Origin: Candidatus Nitrosopumilus sp.
Lineage (GTDB): Archaea > Thermoproteota > Nitrososphaeria > Nitrososphaerales > Nitrosopumilaceae
Reading direction: 5' to 3'
NCBI GenBank assembly: GCA_029863665.1
Contig: JAOTUX010000059.1
Span: 1-6,589 of the forward strand
Length of the DNA stretch: 6,589 bases
Shown here: positions 1 to 4,751 of the stretch, in pieces
Layout of the letters: each line of letters starts with the position of its first letter
Numbering within the stretch: the stretch's first letter is position 1
Notes under the pieces: generated by a model
Seen by the model: only the letters and a program-made list of their open reading frames with translations
What the model was told of the DNA's origin: nothing
The model's database searches: none
Translations under genes and position numbers: made by a program

Positions 1-165
1 TAAAATAAAATCACCTTCTTTTACCTTTGAATGAAAGTTAGGATCCAATCCCTCCATAGCATGAGTAGCAAGTTCAGCATAATCATGTACTTTTAGGTAT
101 TGGCCAGGAATAATTACATCAGTATCGACATTATCTTGAGAATATTTTATGATGTTGCCTTTCAT
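1..165 (-). CDS. leuD: 3-isopropylmalate dehydratase small subunit (partial, runs off left edge)
   Basis: Small, swivelling subunit of an aconitase-family isomerase that partners LeuC to convert 2-isopropylmalate to 3-isopropylmalate in cytosolic leucine synthesis. Only the N-terminal 55 residues are in the window. They contain the family hallmark DNVDTDVIIPGQYL (residues 11-24) and end in VKEGDFIL, just before the expected glycine/cysteine-rich substrate loop, which lies beyond the edge. The ATG at 165 overlaps the TGA stop of the upstream large subunit as ATGA, and a GAGGG motif sits 7 nt before it, so translational coupling is likely. The loop that discriminates substrates in archaeal members of this family (YLRT in a methanogen homoaconitase, YLVY in its isopropylmalate isomerase, from memory) reads YLKV here at residues 23-26. 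A homoaconitase or dual role therefore cannot be excluded. The family call is firm; the exact substrate is not. Confidence 0.9.
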   Translation of the reverse strand, partial: MKGNIIKYSQDNVDTDVIIPGQYLKVHDYAELATHAMEGLDPNFHSKVKEGDFIL

Positions 166-1433
166 TCCAAATCCCTCGGATCAGTGATTTTTCCAGTAAC
201 TGCAGAAGCTGCGGCCACTAGTGGAGATGAGAGATATGTTTGAGATTCAACATGTCCCATTCTTCCAGGGAAATTTCTATTTGTAGTACTAATACAAATT
301 TCATCTTTTGCCAATACACCCATGTGAGCACCACAACACGCACCACATGTAGGGGGCCCAACAGTCACACCAGCATCTAAGAATATTTTCAATAATCCGT
401 TTTCCATTGCACGTTGATAAATAGAAATAGCCGCAGGTAAAATTTCGGTTCTGATCTTTACTTTTCTTCCCTTAAGGATTCTTGCTGCTGCTTCTAAATC
501 CTCATATTTTGCACCCGTACAAGAGCCGATGTATGATTTGTCAAGTTCAACAGATGGAGCTTCTCTTACAATAGATATATTTTCAGGGGAAAATGGTTTT
601 GCAATAATAGGTTCCATTTCTGAGCTTTCATATTCAAACACTTTGGAGTATTCAGCATCATCATCTCCATTTATCAATTGTATATTTGTAGCACCTTTAC
701 TAGTAAGATAATCAACAACTTTTTTATCTGGTTCAGCAATCCCATTTTTTGCTCCTGCTTCAGTAGTCATATTACACAAAGTTAATCTACTCTCTACAGA
801 CATTTCGTCAATTCCACTTCCTCCAAACTGCATGGTTTGATACGCACCTCCATCAGTTCCTATCTCTCCAATTATTTTTAGAATCAAATCTTTGGCCATG
901 ACATGGTCAGGTAATTTTCCATTTAGCTTAAAGTAATAAGTTTCTGGAATTTTAAACCAGATTCTTCCATTCAACAAAACATAAGCGATATCAGTATGTC
1001 CCAATCCACAAGCAAATGCACCTAATGCACCAGTGGTATTTGTATGAGAATCACCTCCAACATACACATCTCCAGGCATCACCATTGCTTCTTCATGAGA
1101 TAAAGTATGGCAAATTCCGTATTGCCCCATACCATATTTGAAGTGTTTTTCAATTCCATAGTTTTTTGTAAAATTAGATAATTTTACAATATTTTCTGCA
1201 GATATTTTTTCTGCTGAAGGTACAAAGTGATCTTCAGCTACCCAGACTTTTTCAGGATTCCATAATTTATCAACTGAAATTCCTTGTTTCTTTAATTTAT
1301 CAAATACCTTAATGACACCAGGTCCTGATACATCATGAATCATTACCTTATCTACATTAGCAAAAATAACATCATCTGGATAAACTTTAGATTTCCCAGA
1401 TGCACGAGCAAGGATTTTCTCAACAATATTCAT
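162..1433 (-). CDS. leuC: 3-isopropylmalate dehydratase / homoaconitase-type large subunit
   Basis: Large [4Fe-4S] subunit of the isopropylmalate (or homoaconitate) isomerase, acting with the adjacent small subunit in the cytosol. From the ATG at 1433 the protein has 423 residues, normal for archaeal-type LeuC. Visible family signatures are HEEAMVMPGD and GGDSHTNTTGALGAF (about residues 113-140), the cluster ligands C305 (IGSCTGA), C363 and C366 (PPTCGAC) in C-x57-C-x2-C spacing, and the C-terminal NRNFPGRMGHVESQTYLSSP block (about 385-404). A TTG two codons upstream (1439) would also be in frame. I prefer the ATG because a TATA-like box is centred about 27 nt before it, which suits a leaderless transcript. 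leuD follows with a 4-base ATGA overlap, so the two are almost certainly co-transcribed. Whether it works in leucine synthesis, lysine synthesis via aminoadipate, or both cannot be read from this subunit. Confidence 0.93.
   Translation of the reverse strand: MNIVEKILARASGKSKVYPDDVIFANVDKVMIHDVSGPGVIKVFDKLKKQGISVDKLWNPEKVWVAEDHFVPSAEKISAENIVKLSNFTKNYGIEKHFKYGMGQYGICHTLSHEEAMVMPGDVYVGGDSHTNTTGALGAFACGLGHTDIAYVLLNGRIWFKIPETYYFKLNGKLPDHVMAKDLILKIIGEIGTDGGAYQTMQFGGSGIDEMSVESRLTLCNMTTEAGAKNGIAEPDKKVVDYLTSKGATNIQLINGDDDAEYSKVFEYESSEMEPIIAKPFSPENISIVREAPSVELDKSYIGSCTGAKYEDLEAAARILKGRKVKIRTEILPAAISIYQRAMENGLLKIFLDAGVTVGPPTCGACCGAHMGVLAKDEICISTTNRNFPGRMGHVESQTYLSSPLVAAASAVTGKITDPRDLE
173..177 (-). promoter_or_regulatory. 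Shine-Dalgarno-like site for leuD
   Basis: GAGGG on the minus strand, inside the last codons of leuC and 7 nt before the leuD ATG at 165. It is complementary to the usual archaeal 16S 3' end and supports internal initiation at the second gene of the pair. Confidence 0.55.
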
Positions 1434-1455
1434 AATCAAAAAAGTTTGTTCTACA

Positions 1456-1465
1456 GATTAAAAGC
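1456..1465 (-). promoter_or_regulatory. TATA-like box of leuC
   Basis: On the minus strand this reads GCTTTTAATC, preceded by an A-rich stretch that could serve as a BRE. Its centre lies about 27 nt upstream of the leuC ATG at 1433, the normal archaeal TATA-to-start-site distance, so transcription would begin at or next to the ATG. No Shine-Dalgarno motif lies between. The box overlaps the degraded upstream end of the PEFG-CTERM remnant on the other strand. Confidence 0.5.
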
Positions 1466-1478
1466 TTTTCAGAACAGA

Positions 1479-1809
1479 AAATATGGGCACATCACATACA
1501 ATATTAAATCAACTCAATGAACATCTGTTCTACTAGATGAAGAAGGGCATATGCACAAAGGTATCCTTAGCAACAACCATGTAGCTTCAGCATTGCTTCT
1601 AGATGCATCAGATGCAATGCCAGTGATCATTACCGAAGAATTTATAGGATTTGGTCATGATGAACAGTATGTGGACTATCCAGGAGAAATCGTAACAAAA
1701 CAAGTTGTTCCAGAATTTGGAACTATTGTAATGATGATACTTCTGTTGCATCATAAGCATCATTGCAGTAACTGTAAAATCAAAACTCAGTATTATGCCA
1801 AAAATTTAG
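1479..1809 (+). pseudogene. Decayed C-terminal remnant of a PEFG-CTERM exported protein
   Basis: In intact form this would be a secreted protein whose C-terminal PEFG signal, hydrophobic helix and basic tail are recognised by the thaumarchaeal archaeosortase. The readable frame gives KYGHITYNIKSTQ, a TGA stop at 1518-1520, then SVLLDEEGHMHKG, DASDAMPVIITEEFIGFG and VTKQVVPEFGTIVMMIL, with PEFG at 1710-1721. After 1742 that frame loses its sense. The +1 frame from 1747 instead gives ISIIAVTVKSKLSIMPKI and a TAG at 1807-1809, which is the expected membrane segment and basic tail. Adding one A after 1742 and one A beside 1750 restores LTVAIISIIAV without a break. There is no signal peptide, no start codon with promoter and no N-terminal domain, because leuC begins just upstream on the other strand. 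A 96-codon frame from ATG 1551 to 1841 exists but reads past the damaged tail and is unlikely to be a real gene. The left boundary is approximate. Confidence 0.8.
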
Positions 1810-1815
1810 GCAACT

Positions 1816-1835
1816 CTTCTTTTCTTTTTAATCTA
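1816..1835 (+). terminator. Possible T-rich terminator after the PEFG-CTERM remnant
   Basis: A pyrimidine run with several T tracts (reading CTTCTTTTCTTTTTAATC in its core) follows the remnant's stop codon by a few bases. Archaeal termination commonly uses T-rich tracts without a hairpin, so this may be the relic terminator of the original gene. It could also simply be AT-rich spacer. Confidence 0.3.
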
Positions 1836-1882
1836 AAATAACAAGAGTCATGCAATTTTACTTATTTGTTATAAACTTTGTA

Positions 1883-1912
1883 GATAAATTACCAACATTC
1901 AGAACAATAAAA
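1883..1912 (+). promoter_or_regulatory. Likely promoter region of the cofE-like gene
   Basis: The start codon at 1936 has no Shine-Dalgarno motif. Two AT-rich boxes are possible: GATAAATTACC at 1883-1893, which would give a leader of about 20 nt, or ACAATAAAAA at about 1903-1912, which would give a leaderless transcript. Neither matches the GCTTTAA-type boxes of the neighbours well, so only the region is marked. Confidence 0.3.
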
Positions 1913-1935
1913 AAGAAAAAGAATTTCATTATATT

Positions 1936-2712
1936 ATGCAACTATCAGTTTTACCACTTTTAGCAAACAGAATGGAGGGAAAATTTGATGTTTTTGAGAC
2001 ATTATTCGAAACACTAAAAAAAAATAATTTAAAATTGATAGATGGAGACGTTCTAGTAATTTCAACAAAATATATCTCAAATTCTCAAGGAAGGATTATA
2101 GATTTACAAAAAATTAAAATCTCAGATAAAGGTACAGATATCTCAAAAAAATTTCAGTTAAAGCCAGAAATTGCTGAAGTTATCATTAGAGAATCAGATA
2201 AGATTTTTGGCGGAATAGGAGGATTCGTAATAACATCATCAGATAATATAATGGCACCAAATGCTGGAATCGACAAATCCAATGCAAAAAGAGATAAAAT
2301 TATACTATATCCAGTAAACCCGTTTCTTGTAGCAGAACAAATTCGTAGAAAAATCTTCTTAAAATTATTTATCCATGTAGGAATAATTCTAGCAGACAGT
2401 AGATTAATGCCAGCAAGAATTGGAACATCAGGGGTAGGAGTAGCATGTGCCGGAATAGAACCAGTTTTAGATATGAGAGCAAAGAAAGATCTTGACGATA
2501 ATCCATTAAAGGTCACATTTCAAGCAGTAGTGGATAATCTTGCAACAATCGCAAATCACAAAATGGGAGAGGGTGCAGAGTCAAAACCATTTGCCATAGT
2601 AAGAAATTCAGATGCAAGACTTACTGATAGAGTGATCAATCCCTCAGAAATGGCCATATCTCCAGATCTATGTGTTTATGTAAGAGGACTTTCAAATCCT
2701 CCAAATATCTAG
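1936..2712 (+). CDS. cofE: Coenzyme F420-0:L-glutamate (gamma-glutamyl) ligase, CofE family
   Basis: CofE enzymes use GTP to add gamma-linked glutamates to F420-0 in the cytosol, the last step of coenzyme F420 synthesis. The 258-residue length is normal for stand-alone archaeal CofE. Family features are DGDVLVISTKYIS near the N-terminus (36-48), NAGIDKSN (109-116), the acidic ADSRLMPARIGTSGVGVACAG block (153-173) and MGEGAESKP (210-218). It resembles the branch with a D-S-x-L-M-P-x-R motif rather than the SHGRPWR form of classical CofE, so it could be a paralogue of uncertain substrate. From memory, relatives carry a glycine and Phe-Gly around residues 182-188 (RGKKDLFGNPL); here this reads RAKKDLDDNPL. 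The ATG at 1936 is the first in the frame and no Shine-Dalgarno site is seen. It lies between a pseudogene and an unrelated hypothetical gene 45 bp downstream that has its own TATA box, so it is probably transcribed alone. Confidence 0.85.
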   Translation: MQLSVLPLLANRMEGKFDVFETLFETLKKNNLKLIDGDVLVISTKYISNSQGRIIDLQKIKISDKGTDISKKFQLKPEIAEVIIRESDKIFGGIGGFVITSSDNIMAPNAGIDKSNAKRDKIILYPVNPFLVAEQIRRKIFLKLFIHVGIILADSRLMPARIGTSGVGVACAGIEPVLDMRAKKDLDDNPLKVTFQAVVDNLATIANHKMGEGAESKPFAIVRNSDARLTDRVINPSEMAISPDLCVYVRGLSNPPNI

Positions 2713-2726
2713 AGATTTTAGTTCTG

Positions 2727-2736
2727 CTTTAAATAG
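2727..2736 (+). promoter_or_regulatory. TATA-like box of the tail-anchored hypothetical gene
   Basis: CTTTAAATAG, centred about 26 nt before the ATG at 2758, predicts a leaderless transcript. A GGTGG at 2746-2750 could instead act as a weak Shine-Dalgarno site if transcription starts further upstream, for example from cofE. Confidence 0.5.
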
Positions 2737-2757
2737 AGGTATTCTGGTGGCAAAATA

Positions 2758-3312
2758 ATGGAATATCTTACTACATATCCTAAAACAATTTCATTTCTTG
2801 ATGGGTTAAAACATAAGATTGATGTTGACAATAAAGACGGAGTAGAACAACTTCACATTGTAGTAAAAAACAGTTTTGAAGAACTAATGAAAATTTTTAC
2901 AGAAGAGGGATTTACTAAAGTAAAATTTGAACATAAACAGCCAGGACAAATCGGGAATGGCATAAATTTAAAATTAAAAAAACCATGGGAGATGCATGTT
3001 AGAATGGTTGATCTGAAAAAAGGATTAATTGGAATTCATGCAGAAGTGGAGGTCTCAAGAGATTACCTCCAACATCTTTTCTCTCAGAGAACCACAGTAG
3101 TTTATGAGGTAGAAGAAATTCTGAAAAAATATCAAGTAGATTACAGTATATGGCACGATAAAATCAAACAAAATGTCCATACCATTATAGATAATTACAA
3201 AGTCAAACTTGCAACACCAAGTATCCCAGTATTTGCGTGGAAACCAATGTTATTTGTAATTGGAACAATAGGAGCTTTTTATGGTTGGAAATATTTCAAC
3301 ACAATCTGGTAG
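2758..3312 (+). CDS. Hypothetical protein with C-terminal membrane anchor
   Basis: I do not recognise this 184-residue protein. There is no N-terminal signal peptide. The first 155 or so residues look soluble and alternate predicted strands and helices, including the basic stretch INLKLKKPWEMHVRMVDLKK (about 69-88) and a helical region LQHLFSQRTTVVYEVEEILKKYQ. The last 29 residues (156-184) form one hydrophobic segment, PMLFVIGTIGAFYGW in its core, followed by only a few residues. It is therefore probably a tail-anchored protein with the main domain in the cytosol. The ATG at 2758 is chosen because a TATA-like box lies about 26 nt upstream. The gene converges on a minus-strand gene, with one base between the two stop codons. 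Codon use matches its neighbours, and it is likely a conserved lineage-specific protein. Function unknown. Confidence 0.85.
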   Translation: MEYLTTYPKTISFLDGLKHKIDVDNKDGVEQLHIVVKNSFEELMKIFTEEGFTKVKFEHKQPGQIGNGINLKLKKPWEMHVRMVDLKKGLIGIHAEVEVSRDYLQHLFSQRTTVVYEVEEILKKYQVDYSIWHDKIKQNVHTIIDNYKVKLATPSIPVFAWKPMLFVIGTIGAFYGWKYFNTIW

Positions 3313-3313
3313 T

Positions 3314-3664
3314 TTAAACACCCAAAGTTTCAGCCTTACTTAATTCTAAAAAGACTTTATCTCCAACTGCAAGACCCATCTCTTTGTATTCATGCATTTC
3401 AAGTTTTAATTGAGTGGGACCGCCTTGCATTCCTGTACCTCCCATTCCAGAAAGCATCTTGTTTAGATCCTTCATCATATCATTCATGTTTGAAAACCCC
3501 ATTACCTTTGGACTACCAAAAGGAGATGGGGGATTTTGGGTCCCTTCTTTAAGATCTTTAATGGAGGATAATGAGACAATTACATATGGTGCCCCATCAG
3601 GTGCTGCATCAATACTTCGCACTACATATTCTTTCTTCATACCTGAAATAACCACTCTATCCAT
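3314..3664 (-). CDS. Hypothetical protein with Met/Gly-rich central linker
   Basis: I do not recognise this 116-residue protein. It has three parts: an N-terminal strand-rich segment (VVISGMKKEYVVRSID, then APYVIVSLSSIKDL; residues 4-38), a low-complexity middle rich in Pro, Gly, Met and Asn (about 40-84, including NMNDMMKDLNKMLSGMGGTG), and a C-terminal strand-rich segment ending LAVGDKVFLEL (85-109). The two ends could pair into one small beta barrel with a flexible insert; this is inference. It has no signal peptide, no membrane segment and no cysteines. The ATG at 3664 sits 25 nt downstream of a TATA-like GATAAATC, so a leaderless start is likely. It is divergent from the gene starting at 3745 and convergent with the membrane-anchored gene to its left. 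An open frame on the opposite strand within it (3414-3668) appears to be a shadow. Confidence 0.82.
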   Translation of the reverse strand: MDRVVISGMKKEYVVRSIDAAPDGAPYVIVSLSSIKDLKEGTQNPPSPFGSPKVMGFSNMNDMMKDLNKMLSGMGGTGMQGGPTQLKLEMHEYKEMGLAVGDKVFLELSKAETLGV

Positions 3665-3684
3665 ATAATTTTAATTTTGAGGTC

Positions 3685-3693
3685 GATTTATCC
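3685..3693 (-). promoter_or_regulatory. TATA-like box of the Met/Gly-rich hypothetical gene
   Basis: On the minus strand this reads GGATAAATC, centred about 25 nt before the ATG at 3664. It shares the short divergent intergenic region with the opposite-facing promoter at 3714-3723, so the two genes have back-to-back promoters. Confidence 0.5.
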
Positions 3694-3713
3694 CAATTTT
3701 ACTTGATTTGAAG

Positions 3714-3723
3714 CTTTAATTAC
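3714..3723 (+). promoter_or_regulatory. TATA-like box of the TTG-start hypothetical gene
   Basis: GCTTTAATTA, centred about 26.5 nt upstream of the TTG at 3745. The spacing supports that TTG as a leaderless start. The box shares the GCTTTAA core with the boxes of leuC (GCTTTTAA) and the gene at 2758. Confidence 0.5.
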
Positions 3724-3744
3724 AATTTTTGAGATTTTAAATCA

Positions 3745-4278
3745 TTGTCAGAAAGCTTGAAAACAACATTACGATATTATGGTATTTCGCCATGGGAGAT
3801 TGAAGTTCTGTATGGATTTCTGAATTCTCATTTTACAATAATTCAAGATGAAATTGAATCAAATGAGGAGGATTTTGTAAGCTTCTTAGACATAGAGATT
3901 CCACTGGCGTTTGATGAAGCGTTTTTTCAGTGGTTTGATTTTAAACGTTGGGAAAAAGTCAAAGCTGTTTTCAAGGAAATGAAGAGAAGGAGAGGAAGCG
4001 GAAACGCATTAAAGATTAAAATTAATTTTTCTGGGAATCCAAGAATTGTATTTACTATCGATATTGAAGATAGACAATGGTTTGATAATGCCATAGAGAA
4101 GATTGATTTTGTTTTAGAACTATTGCCATACCATTTAAATCCTAAAAAATTACCATCAGGCATTTCTGAAATTATTTATAAATTTGATTCAGAATCAATC
4201 AGATGGCGTCTCAATAAAGCAGTATCTGAAAATAAGAGATATGTTTTCAATGGAGAATTATGGAAAGAAATTATTTAA
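3745..4278 (+). CDS. Hypothetical protein, TTG start
   Basis: I do not recognise this 177-residue protein. It is predicted to be soluble, with no signal peptide or membrane segment, no cysteines, and unusual richness in Trp, Phe and acidic residues. Visible parts are an N-terminal helical region (RYYGISPWEIEVLYGFL), an acidic stretch with EIESNEEDFVSF, a basic patch (FKEMKRRRGSG, about 76-86), a strand-rich centre (LKIKINFSGNPRIVFTIDIE) and a C-terminal helical part. The frame has a TGA at 3730-3732 and no ATG between it and the body of the protein. The TTG at 3745 is the best start because a TATA-like box lies about 26 nt before it. A TTG at 3757 is the alternative. Its end overlaps by 8 bp the end of the convergent gene on the minus strand. 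Probably a conserved archaeal protein of unknown function. Confidence 0.8.
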   Translation: MSESLKTTLRYYGISPWEIEVLYGFLNSHFTIIQDEIESNEEDFVSFLDIEIPLAFDEAFFQWFDFKRWEKVKAVFKEMKRRRGSGNALKIKINFSGNPRIVFTIDIEDRQWFDNAIEKIDFVLELLPYHLNPKKLPSGISEIIYKFDSESIRWRLNKAVSENKRYVFNGELWKEII

Positions 4279-4711
4279 GATCTTTTTGTATGGGTCCTAG
4301 TAACTCATGAAGTTCTTTATATTTTGATTCTAGAAACTCTAAAGCTGCATCTAATTTTTTTGATTTTCCATATTTGTAACGAACTAGTTCACGATGATGC
4401 CAGTAAGTTTTTCCTTCATCAGTAGAGATAGTGGTAAAATAATCTACTCCTTTTAGATTGTCAGGTAATTTTACATCGTAAGGGAAAAACATCTCTACAA
4501 TAAACCATTCATCTCCATCAGGATAATCAGAACCAGTATCAACATCAAAAAATACATGCAGTAAATCAGACTGCATTAAACCATCATCAGTTATCAAAGG
4601 ATGTTTTATTAGAGATTTTTTAAAATCTAGGTTTACAAGTTGTGGTTCAAAGAAGCCTTTGATGATTGATTTTCGAAATATTTTATTTGCTTCGTTGATA
4701 TTCAACAGCAA
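4271..4711 (-). CDS. Hypothetical protein, 146 residues, TTG start
   Basis: I do not recognise this protein. It is soluble-looking, without signal peptide, membrane segments or cysteines. The middle is rich in aromatic and acidic residues (DLLHVFFDVDTGSDYPDGDE, then WFIVEMFFPYDV, about 49-80), followed by STDEGKTYWHHRELVRYKYG (about 96-115) and a C-terminal amphipathic helix (KKLDAALEFLESKYKELHEL, about 118-137). A TAG at 4718-4720 closes the frame upstream and no ATG precedes the body, so it must begin at a non-ATG codon: TTG at 4711 or TTG at 4705. A TATA-like box centred near 4732 lies about 27 nt from 4705, slightly favouring the shorter 144-residue form. The gene lies 40 bp downstream of the oxidoreductase beta subunit on the same strand and may be partly read through from it, but it seems to have its own promoter. 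No functional link is visible. Confidence 0.78.
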   Translation of the reverse strand: MLLNINEANKIFRKSIIKGFFEPQLVNLDFKKSLIKHPLITDDGLMQSDLLHVFFDVDTGSDYPDGDEWFIVEMFFPYDVKLPDNLKGVDYFTTISTDEGKTYWHHRELVRYKYGKSKKLDAALEFLESKYKELHELLGPIQKDLK

Positions 4712-4727
4712 AAGAATCTACAAACTA

Positions 4728-4736
4728 ATCTATAAC
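4728..4736 (-). promoter_or_regulatory. TATA-like box of the 146-residue hypothetical gene
   Basis: On the minus strand this reads GTTATAGAT, in the 40 bp between the beta-subunit stop and this gene. Its spacing is about 27 nt to TTG 4705 and 21 nt to TTG 4711. Confidence 0.4.
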
Positions 4737-4751
4737 TTCTTAGGTAATACA

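Noticed and set aside
529..711. Short plus-strand frame
   Set aside because: Antisense shadow of leuC with no protein-like features.
1335..1520. Plus-strand frame across the leuC start
   Set aside because: Most of it is antisense to the leuC N-terminus. Only its last dozen or so codons (from about 1479) make sense, as part of the PEFG-CTERM remnant.
1591..1619. Inverted repeats (CATTGC/GCAATG and TGCATC-A-GATGCA) suggesting an operator or hairpin
   Set aside because: They fall in the readable DASDAM part of the PEFG-CTERM remnant and are explained by its codons; no gene starts nearby.
1551..1841. A 96-codon frame that looks like an intact small gene
   Set aside because: It has no promoter or ribosome site. 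Its last 30 or so residues are what results from reading a PEFG-CTERM anchor in the wrong frame, and the true anchor and stop lie in the +1 frame.
2154..2516. 120-codon minus-strand frame
   Set aside because: Lies fully within the cofE-like gene on the opposite strand, whose family motifs are clear.
3414..3668. 84-codon plus-strand frame
   Set aside because: Antisense to the Met/Gly-rich gene. The minus-strand gene has a well-spaced TATA box and a more protein-like composition, though neither has a recognised family, so this rejection is less certain than the others.
3927..4163. 78-codon minus-strand frame
   Set aside because: Antisense to the 177-residue gene, with no promoter-like signal noted.
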